64,000 nt of DNA from positions 7,330,501 to 7,394,500 of the forward strand of contig NC_053422.1 of assembly GCF_016859285.1 (NCBI RefSeq), written 5' to 3'. The position numbers and the translations under genes were made by a program. Under the pieces are notes generated by a model. The model made no database searches and had not been told where the DNA came from. It was given only the letters and a program-made list of their open reading frames with translations. Shown piece by piece: positions 32,231-44,663 of the stretch. Within the stretch, counting starts at the first letter, position 1; the number at the start of each line of letters is the position of its first letter. This stretch comes from Xiphias gladius (taxonomy: Eukaryota > Chordata > Actinopteri > Istiophoriformes > Xiphiidae).

Positions 32231-33569
32231 ACAAATATTCACTCTTTCCCCAATATTCTTGTGAGGATTAAAAAAAAAAAAAAAAAGTTTTGAAACATTT
32301 TAGGGACATCATGGGACAGTTAACGCTCACATGAAACCCATCCTTTGCCAGAGTTAAGGTCTGATATTTGCTCCGTGGTCAGGAGGAGAACACATAATAC
32401 TGTATGAGCAACAGACATTATTTATTGTCAAGACACCATGTTTTAAGAAAATGCCAATAAATCGAGGCGCTATGGCTGTTTAAATTCAAAGGTGAAAATT
32501 ACGGAGGCGCATCGGAATGACTGCAACTGGATTCCACTGGGAGTAGTCATGTAAAATGAAAACTGGGAGAAGATATTCGTCATGATCATTCGGTTGTCTT
32601 GTTCCTCATGTTTTACATTTGAGGCTGGACTGTCTTTGTTCCAGCAGATGGCGATAGCATATAAAGTAAACCACGGGATACACGGTCAACCGCAGGAAAA
32701 TGTGACAGGTATACTCTGGCAAAGGTAGCAGCAGCAATCTATCAAAACTGCTTAGTCAGTGGCTGATGGGTAAAAACCTCTCCTATATGAGAAATGCTTC
32801 ATATTATGGAATTGTCATGTGAAAGACAGACGCCTGCTGTGACCCTGTCAGTGCAAACAGGTCACGTCTGACAGGAGTGAACTTGCTGCACGTAGACTAA
32901 TAAAACAACGACGACTGTGTGAGATCAGTCAATTCACACTTTGATCCGCTTAGTTGAGATGGGGAACGCATCGTAGTGCAGCCTTTGGCGCTGCTGCAAA
33001 TGAATATCATCACAGTAGCCCGGACTACAGCTGTCTGTATCGAATGAGATTACCTGGGCTTCGACCCGCTTGGGGCGCAGGTCAGATCTTGGTGCAGCTG
33101 TTTACAAAAGGGGTGAAAAACATATTTAATGTAAATCAGAGTAAATTTGGACCACTGTCACAAAAACAACATTAGTAAGTCTGGTTTAGACTAGTCTAAA
33201 TCTAGTCTTTTTTTTTTTTTGTTAACTGAAATACAGTGGTTCACCAGCCATATTGATTAACAACAAAACAAAGTGATGCAATACTGTATTCTCAGCCCAC
33301 GAGGATGGCAACTCCTGATGACACATCCCACTCATAAACTATTATTTAGTATATTTTGTTAATACACTAAATTATAGTACATTAACAAAAGAAAATGAAT
33401 AAAATGCTGTGATTAGTTACCATATAATTATGAATAAATACATAAATAAATACATTCTGAACAATAAAGCCTTGTTAAGATTAAGATGATGACAGTATAG
33501 CCTGTGCTAGTACTAGCATAACAATATGCTAGTGTGCTACTCTGCTCGACTGTTTGTTGCATCACATGA

Positions 33570-33965
33570 AGAGTGTGTGTCCACCGCGGTTGATGGATGT
33601 CTCTCGGGTCCTCGCGACGCGGACTCACACACATGTAGAAGACAAGACATGCCGGGCTGTCATGGCAAAGGGGAAAAAAAAAAGGGAAAAAAAGCACAAG
33701 TGTGACCGATAGCGTGGGGCTCGCAACTGGTGAGCTGATGCTGCAGGGGGCGAGCCGGACACCGGCGGCAATGAGAGTTGTCAGAGTTTATTTGTTCGTT
33801 TACCTCGGGGACGACGCAAACCGATCGGCGTCACTGTGCACGTGCCGGTGCTAGCCAAAAGGCTAGCTTTCAACGACTTGCGCCTTGGCCGGGTGTCGAA
33901 TTGCCAACTAGCCCCCAGTGGCCCAGCAAATCAAGGTGACGAGCGGCTCGTCCCCTCCCTTAGCT
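33570..33965. promoter_or_regulatory. Orphan CpG-rich segment, possible promoter
   Basis: By eye about 30 CpG dinucleotides fall in 400 bp, far above the flanking AT-rich DNA. It includes CCTCGCGACGCGGACTC, GGGACGACGCAAACCGATCG and a GCTAGCC-AAAA-GGCTAGC stem-loop at 33850-33867. In fish, such unmethylated-looking islands usually mark promoters. No known gene starts here in the human arrangement, so a non-coding or unannotated transcript is possible. Confidence 0.5.
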
Positions 33966-35117
33966 ACATTTTTTTGAAAACCTCACGGCTCACCTCATGT
34001 TGAAAACCTGCTCATCAGGCGAACCTTCCTAAACGAGGCTGAGTTCATGCCTCAAACTCGCGTCAATTTCCGTTTTCATACATTTAAAAAAAAAAAAGTT
34101 TAAAAATAAAAACAGACCCACGTTGCTAACACTGTTGCTGCAGATGTAGCCGGTCAAGCATTGAATTCAGCACATGTACACAGCGTCACCTTTGCCAAAC
34201 ATTGAGGGGGGGGTAATATTGAGCCCCCCCCCCCACCCATTCGCCAGACGTGACTTAGCGTTCAATCTTAAAACGTTTGTTGGTGCTCTCAGATGTGCAG
34301 GTCACAGGTGGGAGTAACGCTAGCTAGCCCAGCGTCTCTGTTTCTTGAATGAAAACAAAATCAAAAAACAAAAACAAACGAACAACTGAACCTTTGACAA
34401 AACCTTTCAGGCCGTTCGACGACACTCACCGCAGTTTTGAAGAGCTTTTCAGATTCCCCAAAGACTCCTTTGTGCGGCCGGGACCAAGAGGAGGAAAAAA
34501 AAATGTCTCCCGTTACAGTAAAGAATATTTTTTTTAACTCGTTCACCAGTTGCGACTGTTTTGGGGCCAAACACAGCCGGTACTCGGAAGTGACATATTT
34601 TGCAGCCAGTCCAGAGATGAGAGGAGACGGCGACCGGAGGCGACCATGTTCACTTTTTTTTTTGTTTTTGGCTTAACTGGTAACTGCAGACCAGGGAACA
34701 CACTGGGCCAAACTAACCATTCACCTAGACATGTCTTCATGCTGTGCCACAATATATATTACGTCGCTGAACTACTTCAAAGTAGCATTTTCGTGGTAGG
34801 AATTTTGAGTGGAAGTTTTTCACCCTAAGGTGTGCGGCTACAGCACAATCCAGTAGGAGTCGTCAGACATTTATTCTGCTGTTTGTTTTTTGTTTTGTCC
34901 CCCCCCCCCATTGAAGAGGATGCTAATCTCTGCCTGGGACACTACTTTAACTGAACCACGAACTCTTCCCTGCATGTGCTATCCGACGACTCCGCCTTCA
35001 GCTACACGTGTTATGATTAACAACTTCACAATGTGGCATTCAAGTGAAAGACACGATGGACGTATTTTCTAAAAAAGGCAGAGTTTGATCTTGATATAGG
35101 GCGAGCTTGTACGCATA

Positions 35118-35171
35118 ACTCACTGATGAGATACGACTTATATGCATATAACTCGTATCTCATCAGTGAGT
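35118..35171. repeat. 54-bp near-perfect palindrome
   Basis: Arms ACTCACTGATGAGATACGA (35118-35136) and its exact complement (35153-35171) enclose a core TTATATGCATATAA that is itself palindromic; the only mismatch is the C/C pair at 35137/35152. As RNA it would fold into a hairpin of 19 paired bases plus an AU-rich core. Confidence 0.95.
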
Positions 35172-35930
35172 CACAGGAAAGAATTCAAAATTCTGTTAGA
35201 TGGCAATGGCAGTAAAATAGTCAACTAAAGAGAGAGCAGAGAACCTTGTTTTTTCCTTGCTCTAAGTAAAGGATCTGTCCTTCCATGTATGAGTTTTTGC
35301 ACAAATGTAGCCCTGATGATTAAGCTGTATTGCACAATTGCACCTGGGGGGGGGTGCAGGTACAGATGAGGTAGAGAACACATCATATGCGGTGTTTACA
35401 CCTGCCACAAGCCAGCTTTGCCCACCACTGAAACCGTGAAGCTGAATCCCTGATATGCTGGAGAGCGGCAGGTATGAAACTTAACTCTTTCTAATGGCTA
35501 CTACATAAGATCCGGCATGCAAGCATACTGTCCACCCGTGTAAACAGCTGAACAGGTACTATACTGGATATCTATGGCCGATAATCGCCCTCTGGTCTTC
35601 TCTAGGTACTGCTGCCTATTCATTTCGCCAGGTCTCCCATGAAATTGGCTTTTCAGGTCCAGCACCGATAGAAGGATTGTGTTATGCCAAGCTGTCGCAT
35701 CTTGAGACAAAAAATGAACACCACAGGCACGTCACATTTTAGCACTCTTTGTTCATACGTTATGTTTTTCAGCAACAATTGTTTTTGACATTGATACAGT
35801 GCAAATGCACAATAGCACAACAGACACCATTAAGGATACATACTATTTTTTAAAGTCAATACAGCAGATTTTGACAATTTGCATGTTTGATTTTTTTTTT
35901 TTTTCTTTTGCTAAACATAAATGTTCGTCC

Positions 35931-35968
35931 TTTATTTAAGCTTTCAATGTCCAACAGACTTTTTTATT
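35931..35968 (-). terminator. Candidate elovl6 poly(A) signals
   Basis: Two AATAAA hexamers on the minus strand at 35931-35936 and 35963-35968, about 1.0 kb beyond the elovl6 stop codon. Known elovl6 transcripts often have long 3' UTRs, so a more distal site may also be used. Confidence 0.4.
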
Positions 35969-36975
35969 CTTCACTGGTAGGGACCCTCTAACACAGACAA
36001 GCGTTTGGAAATCAATGGCAAGTCATTTTCCAAGTGTGGTCGGCAACCTCTGCAAGGTCATGACAAATGGTGAAGCAGGGCACTGTCAGCATCTGTTTCC
36101 CATCATGCCCAGGAGCAGTGTGATCATCTGAGTCAGTCAGTCCAATCAGTATTATTCATACTTCTTTCAACTATGCGGCCATACTGGATGAATTTCAGCC
36201 ATACTGTAAACCGGTGCTGATGTTAAACATGTCTACTTTGTCTTGATATGCATATTATATTAAGAAAGAGATAACCTAAGACCTGAGAAAAATATCGCAT
36301 TTTGCAATATAAGACACAGAAGATACAGTGCCGTTCACCCCATCAGTTCACATCAACCACCAACACACAGCAGCTTCAAGCACTCACCAGTGTCTCAAAT
36401 TTTTCCTTTTAACAGATCAAAACAAAACAACAAACACTGACGACAGACAGACAAAAACATACTCAGATGGCTCAAGTTAACACTGACTCCATCCATCTTC
36501 ATATGTACTGATTAATTTCTTTTTTTTTAATATCAAGTAAACATATGCTCGTGGCAGATGTAATTTTTTAATCCGGTGATTTTGTCTTATTGTTATCTTT
36601 TAGGTTTTAAGAACTATTCATGGTGAATTCAAAAAAAGGGGTTTTTAAACTTCAGGTGGACAACTCGTGATGGCTTCTGATCATGGCGGCGCTGCTTCCT
36701 CAGCATCCCTCAACGGAGACGTCACCTCCAGTGAGGCTTTTTAGATCTGCACATTAGTAGTAATGCTTAAGCACAAACACCAGCCATCTTCTTGACCCTC
36801 CCACCCCCACCCCATACCCACTTCCCCGGCCTCCGTTCCACCTCTCCACAATCCAAACCTATTCATCCCCTTCACTCTCTCTCTCCCTCTCAAGTCACTG
36901 GTCCCTGCTCTTCCTTTCCAACTACCTCTCTCTTCATTATCTCCCTTCTTTGCATACTTATGGCCTTTTTTTTTT

Positions 36976-37418
36976 TTACTCGCTCTTCTTGGTGATAGCC
37001 ATAGCCAATGATTTGGACTTGCCAATGTAGGCCTCGAAGAAAAACTGAACAAAGAGCACAAAGTAGCTGAGGTACATGAGGGAGGACCACACAATGTTCT
37101 GCATGTGGGATGGACACTCCTGGCCCTGCTGCATCCACGAGTACACCAGGTAGTTGACCACACAGCCCATCAGCATCTGGGTGATCTGGGTCAGTGTAAT
37201 GAACATGGCAAACTTGCGCGACAGCTTGAAGCCGGCCGCCCGCAAGGCGTAGTAAGAGTACATGACGGCATGAACTAAGTAGTTCATAGTCATGAACCAT
37301 CCGCCGCCGGCCACCATGTCTTTGTAGGAGTACCAGGAGTAGAGCAGCACGGTAATGTGGTGGTACCAGTGGAGGAAGATGAGCTTCTGTTTCCTCAGGA
37401 CGATGAAGAGAGTGTCAC
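36976..37418 (-). CDS. elovl6: elovl6 terminal coding exon
   Basis: Acceptor ACCTGTAG then [20 protein letters not shown]. It carries the HWYHH histidine box, [19 protein letters not shown], later helices and the KKSE C-terminus before the stop at 36976-36978. Confidence 0.97.
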
Positions 37419-40400
37419 CTACAGGTATGACGGATGGAGTTTGGAAGGAAGTTGGGTTATATAAGAGATGGGAGAAGTTTGTGGAGAGCATGTTGAGGAG
37501 GGGAATAAAGAAAAGTTGGATGAATGAAGGGATAGGAACAGAAGAAAAAAGAGAATATCATTATCATTGGTCCATTCAAAATGACTGGCCGTGATTCAGG
37601 CTGCTCTCATATATGCAGAAATTGTTGGCTACATGAACTGCAGTGTGTAAAACCACAAAGCTTTTGGCACACAGAGTAGGAAGGAAATGTTTCAAACAAC
37701 TTAACAGGCTGCCCTTTAAATGAGAAACAGAGACGCAAGTGACAGCAAAAGCTGTAGCGCCCATTTATTACCCATTATTATGTTAACACCAATGAGTTTT
37801 CAACTATAAACCAATATAGATACTATAAATGCAGACAGAAAAGATGCCATACTAGAAAAAAAAAAGCCTGCTTAACCTTGCATTTACCTACAGTATTTTA
37901 AAAAATGTATTTCTTTTCAGCTACTTTTACTATAATATCAATGGTTTTCTATCAGTGGTTGTCAGTTTTAAAATGATTTGTATAACATCTTGGAGATAAT
38001 ATTTATGAATGAACAAGAAAACTGCTTAAGAATCTAAGGAACTTTCGTTACTGCAACTACGCCGGGTTACTATGAGCTTGTGTTTTCCTTTTCAAACTGA
38101 TGTACAGGAGTAAATGTAAACTTGTTTGACAGGGTGGAAAATGAAGATTGACTGTTACGCACGACCGTGTGTTTATGCGCATGGGCCACAGTTAGCCCGA
38201 GCTATTTGTGATATTATGCCTTGGCACAGAGTCCTACTATAGGGCTGCATGTATGTGTGTTTCTGCGTAATGTGTCTGAGTTTACTTTAAAATGGCTGTA
38301 TATTTGAAATTCTGAGCCTTGTGGGAACGCAGGGACTGCCCATTCTCTGGTTTCCAGCATTCACAATCATGTTCATGCTGGTTTGGACAACGACCAGATA
38401 GAGAGAACAGAGGCAGTGAACGTCTGCCACCTTTCATTCCCACTGAGAGGAACAGCTGCTCTAGGTTTAAGCCTGGAGTTCATGGCATTTTAAGCCCCAG
38501 AAGGACATAGATGAGCATAAAAAGGGACCACACAGGCAGCAAAGGATCTTCAGAAATGTGAAATATAATAACCCCAAATAAGATAGTAAGGCCACATTTT
38601 ATGGGAAAGATGGACAAATAAAAGGTTCTTCAGCGGTTCTTTAAGTGAGAAAATATCTAAAATATCAAATTCAGAAGCGTAAACAATCAAATATTATTGA
38701 TTATTTATTAGTGTTTGATTGAAAATGATTATTTTTAATATTATTAGCATTTCATTAAGGAAGGAAAGCAATTCTTATATCTCTCAGGCACTAAAATGAG
38801 TGTAGTCAGTCACTGAAACGTTTGGCTGCACTGCAACTGAAAACACAACATTTGCTACGATGGATGAATGAGTAATCGTAGTTCGCTAACATGCCATTTG
38901 GCAGGTGTTAAACGTTGCCTCTAACTTCACTGAAACACTGAGAGATGAATTAAGAAAAAACATTTTTGGTGAGCAGTTTATTGACTCGGGTAGGCTGTTT
39001 TATGGGAAACATTATAGTACTAGTATATATGGCAATATGAGATATATGCCGCAAGAAGGTCTTGACTTACCCAGTTCTGGAGCTTTGCTAAGTACAAAGG
39101 CGTATGCCCAGAACTTGCTGACAGGCCCGTTGTAAAAGCTCTGGTCACAGACTGACTGTTTAAGCCCTTTTGTCATCAAGATGTACATCATGTAACTCCC
39201 AGTACGGATGGCACCAAATATACTACATGGACAGAGAGACAATACAGACAAAGCAAGTTTTTGTAGTGGGGAAATATGTGGTACATTTAGTTACTACACA
39301 TGAGCAGGTTTTAAGTATGTAGTGTGTTTACATACAGCGCTCTGAGGCAACTACTACACACTCTCCTTATGCACTATATGTGAAGTCTATGCCTTGTGTG
39401 TTGGTATCAACTGCAGCCTTTTTTTTAATGTGGTAAAAAAAAAAAAAATTCAGCACTTTTTACATATCCAAGTTACATACTTTTTTTCCAAGCCTGAATT
39501 AAAATGCATTTGCAGTTTGTTTGAAATAAACCATGACTCAGTTTCCCTCTGAATAATGAAATCAGTCTGCTCAGTCAAACTGGATACTACACATCTCCCA
39601 AGCAATGAATCTGATGTGTAAATGAGCTTCATGGCTCCATAACAAAATATAGCTGCTTTCCCCTGTTGCTTGTTGTGTCTGATGTGACCAGCATGTGTCA
39701 GCTAACAGACACCCTGCAACCAAAGCTGATCACATATATGGACACACGACAGGAAATTCGTGCACATTTACTGCCATTAATAATGTCGACTCACCTGAAC
39801 ACAGCAAGCGTGAGGGACCATAGCACCAGCGGTTTCCTCAACTCAAACTTCTCCCTCTGTTTCATGACATGGCGTCCCCCGAGGATACAGGCGGCGTAGA
39901 GTGCAGAGAAGAGAAAGGACTTCTTCCTGTAAACACAAAAAGCAAAGCGATCAACGTTAACCTCTCTTTGACTTTTAGTTGCCTCTGCATACCCAGGTCA
40001 ATGTGCTGATGATGTTGAGTGTTTTTTCAGCAATAACCTGCTTAATATTCGTACAGTCACATACAGAAAACCCTGGGCAGCTTATAGTTAGCTGCTCAAC
40101 AGGTGTTTTGCGACAAAAGTGAGGAGTTAACAAGATAAAGCAGCAGAAATATAACAAAATGCAAGGTTGATATATGAAAGAAGACACGAAAATAATATCA
40201 TGAAGTCCCAAATGCTTAGCTTTCAGTTTACAGTTATTTACAGTTATATTCAGCTCCAGCTCCCACCATCCTGGGAATTTGCCTTAATTGACTTGTCAGA
40301 GATCACTGCTGTGCCACATGAAGTGGCGGACTTGTGATGAGGCATCACCTGGCCCGACTGATTCTAAAGAAAAGCATTTCCCAGTGCTCAGCATAATTAC

Positions 40401-41074
40401 AAAGCACAGGTGGTCAAAGCACAGACTAGATGCTGCGTAGGACTAACAGAAGACGGGGCGTGCTGCCTTAAAGTAGAGCGACTGTGTCCAAAACACGGTT
40501 CGGCCTATTGGACAGAGAGCAGAGTAATTGTTTGGAGCAGCATTAGCCAAAAACGTTAGGGAAAATGCACTAATGACGATACGGTTGCAGGTGCAAATCA
40601 GTAAGACATTAAACCTGCAGTAGGGCTGCTCAGTAGCCAGAGGTAGAGACGTGTGTAGCTGTACAATGGTGCTGGAAAAAAAAAGAAGCATGTACAGCAA
40701 CACCCTTGGAAAAAAAAAAATAAATAAGTCAGTGCACAGGGACCAGGAATGGGTCATTCTGGGAACTCTGGGACCAATAGCCCTGGCGATAATGACTTGC
40801 GTAGAACTAGCTCAAGGATTGATGTTCCAATTCAGTGATGTTGTTTTTGTTCTGCTGTTTGGAGGTCATACAAAGAGAACAACATGACACTGAATTGAAT
40901 AACAATATTAAAATGTATAACTCAGTGGAAAGGATAGGAGTAGATTATTTTATTGACAGCCTTAGTGTAAGTGTGAGGTACTATATTATACAAGAGGCAA
41001 GTTATAAATCTGGGTATGATCATTTATTCAAGGTCAACTGTCTTTGTAGTATACAGCACACACACACACACATA

Positions 41075-41116
<42 letters not shown>

Positions 41117-44100
41117 CATACTGGTCAAATGGTTTGTGTATTACTTCCAATACAAATGCAAACATTTCTCACACAACCGTTTCATATGCAACCTGTAAAC
41201 AGCAGTCCATCCTGTTCTGTTTTGCAGCCTCAGCAGAGCACAGCAACAACAGCACTTAGTTTTGCTGATCAGGTGTGTAGCTAGGTGGAGGAGAAAAACG
41301 TGTTCATTTCACCTAGCTACTTGAAAAAAAAAAAAAAAAAAACTTGAGAAACATGGCTGTGTGATACAATACCAGAGAGAGGATAATATATAACACGAAA
41401 ACATTTACTCAGCCTGATGCTAATTTTCAAGGTCCTTGTTTATAATATTGTTGCTGTAGCAGCCATGTATAGCAGTCATGTTAAGCTGGCTATCGAAAAG
41501 CACTTATATCTAAACCAATACCAACAGATTAAATAAGGTCAACATTCGCCTGATACCAAAGCTGCAGATGGGCTTGGGGCATCGCTATTTCCCACCTGGT
41601 TTTCCAATACATTTCAAGTACAACCAGCTCTGTTTAAAGAAATACTACTGCTATCACACAGAGTGAATCAACGCTTCTTGGTCTCCACCTTTCCTCACTA
41701 GAAGGAAAATGTTGTTAAGAATGTGAAGCTTAAACTATTTCTATCATAAGCAAGCAGGCGAGTCAGTGAAGACAGGGACACAAGTGCAATTACAGTGTCA
41801 GTTGTTGAAAATAATGGACTTCATTGTGTGCCAGCATTCCAAGGATGAAGGTTGCCACCTCTCTCTTCTTGCAGGAAGACCAGAAGCTGATTTAGGCCAC
41901 CTCCGGTGAACAAAGGACAAAGCAGTCCAGTCAAATTCAAAAGGAGCTGCTTTCACAGAATGACAACAGGGTTGGACTGCAGAATGACATCACTGTTTCT
42001 CAACTACGCACGAACGAGGAGAGAACAGAGAAACGCACAATACACAGTGGCCTACATACCGTAGTGAGGCCGGGAGAACTGCAAAGGAGAAACAATCTCA
42101 GCATTCCCCTTCAGTGTAGTGCCATCCAAGCTAAAGGGTCGAAGGCCAGAGTGATATATGGCCTAAGCCGTGATTCTGCAGCGTGCAGTATACTTTTCAC
42201 ATCTAATGATATCTGGCACAGATATGGCCTCCCCCCCAGTGTAGCAGTACAGATAGTTCAATCACATTAAAACTTGTCAATAACTTTTTTTTTTTATAAA
42301 TCGATTGATCAATTATTTTAAAGTAAGACTGTACAACTTTTGAAAGAAGAAATAACACATTCTTCCACCTACAAATGAAAACTTTACTTCATAACCACAA
42401 AACACAACCTTGCTCCACCCAATACACTCAGCGGTTTTGCTTCGACAGCCTTGCTTGGTCTGGTCTGACCAGTAGCTTAAGGAGGCTTATGTTAGCAAAC
42501 TTTAGATAGATTTTTTTTTTTTTTTCTATAAAACAAATTATAGTTATCATTATATTATATTATTATGATTTAATTATTATTATATTATAAACAGTTGTGT
42601 TACAATACATTTTAGCATCTACCATTATCCTGAAATTGTCACTTGTGGCCACTGTTTAACCAAAAGTTACACAGGCTTGTTTGAGTCATTTATTAAGTAA
42701 AAATTCCAAACCTTTTCTTGCCACAGCTCAAAAAGACTCTTACATTTGCTAGCTCGGCTACATCTGTCATCAATCCAAATTAAATACTTATGACTGTTGT
42801 TTAGACAAAAACTTTACTGCCGACTTCTAACATTTTATGTTACACCCTGTGTTTCAAGGATTAGAGATACTGTATACCTTTTTGAACTTCACCTAAACAA
42901 GAGTTCATTCACATTTCAGACCCTGTGAACTGAGTCAACTGTTCCTGTTCATTTAAAGTGATGACCAGGACTATTACACTTGTATCCTCATTATGACTTT
43001 GTTTTTCATTCAAGTATTGCAGACATCTGTGTGATAAATGACCACTTGTAATGCATTATCTTTGCTACAGTGATTATAAAATCTCCACGGAGTTTCTACG
43101 AAAACACATTTGGAGATTGTTATTTGAGTTACACTGTTTTGATTTTAAATAACTGTGCGAGTCAGTGTAAGTCCGAACTGGTTTGACAGGTAACTTTGTA
43201 TAGCAGGCAATATCAAGACAAAGATGACTGATATTGAAAACTATCCCAAAGATGAATTCAATGTAAGATTTTTTTATGATCCATGCCATACACAAAGGTA
43301 TGGGGGAATATTTCCACGTCATTCTCTGTGTTTTATCAATATCATTATGTGCATTAGACTAAGCCATAGTTTAAGATGTGCATATCTCACTGCAGTATGT
43401 CTCGAAGATGGATTCCACTGCTGTCAGAAAAAATAATAAAGGGTAAAGAAACCCAATGGCATGGTCGAAGCTGACAAGTTGGTGGAAGAGGTGGGGGAGG
43501 GGGAGGTGCTGCTGTTGTCTTTGCAAAGGCTCTGAAGGGCCAGCTGCAGCCAGGCTATGTCTGCAGTCACAGGAATGTATTTGAGACATCAGTGTGAGTT
43601 CACATCATCCTTTCGTGCTTCCCTGTGTCTCTACAGCTCCGCCAATAATCTCCAGTATTCAGATTCATCCGAGAAATAATGCAGGATTAATAGAATAAAA
43701 CACGATTTTCTGCTACTTGAAACAAGCCAAAAGCCATCGTACAAGTGATGCCTTCATTTAATTATCCAAGGGCCAAAAGAAATACTGTCACTGCTTTGTG
43801 ATGACCCACCAACTGTGGTGACACAATAGAGTTATACCAAGTATTCAACAAATTGCCTGACCACCTGTGGAGATTTCTGCCTTTTATAAACTCACTTTAT
43901 AAACTGACTCCGGACCAACTTGAGGATCAAAGCACTGCTAGTCTACTGTCCCTGGTCACCAAGAAAATTCACATACTGGCTCTTTTAAACCTTTCTGGTG
44001 GATCCCTGCTCAAATTACAGAAGGTATCTTGTTAATCCATTTTGTGAAAAGTGAGACTTTATATGGATGCTGTAGAAGGATTTCTCTTCCATCATTAGAC

Positions 44101-44584
44101 TCTAATTTTCCTCCATTCTCATTTACCATCTATATTAATAGCAAAAGGCCTGGAAACATCAGGCAGAAGAACCTCATGACATTTTGTACAAATAAAAAAA
44201 TCCTGGAAAAAACAAAAAGGGGAAAAAAAACAAGCACTGCACCTAGCACCCCTGATCCTGAATTATGTTATTCTACACTGGAAAATATTAGAGGGGTGTG
44301 ATAAGAGGCTTGACTCTGCTGTCTGTCAAAGTGGGCCGAGGCAGCACAAATGAAAAACTGCAACGACAGAGCTCTTTTGGGAAGGATCAGCATGGAGTGG
44401 TGACAGAATCAGCAGAGATTTCTTGCTCGCTGCATGGTTGGAAACCAGCTGTTTTCCTCCTGCTGACATTTCCTTCAAAATAACAGTAAGCAGCAATGCT
44501 TACTTGTTCGTTGTAAAAAAAAAATAGCTGTCCCAGATCCACTACATACATAATGTGTTTTTTTTAATAAGTGTTTTTTTTATA

Positions 44585-44663
<79 letters not shown>

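Larger units (their letters stand above)
29141..35930. other. Region between the convergent egf and elovl6 3' ends
   Basis: About 6.8 kb with no recognisable protein gene. It holds the TIR element with its SINE, dispersed-element copy 2, a short coding-like frame on the minus strand (30431-30574), an orphan CpG-rich segment (33570-33965), G/C homopolymer runs near 34206-34234 and a long palindrome (35118-35171). The rest is ordinary AT-rich sequence. Confidence 0.6.

Noticed and set aside
36741..37300. Two further minus-strand frames overlapping the last elovl6 exon
   Set aside because: Alternative frames of the strongly conserved ELOVL6 coding sequence.
41057..44657. Tandem repeats considered as possible CRISPR arrays
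   Set aside because: They are simple di- or pentanucleotide microsatellites without unique spacers, in vertebrate DNA.
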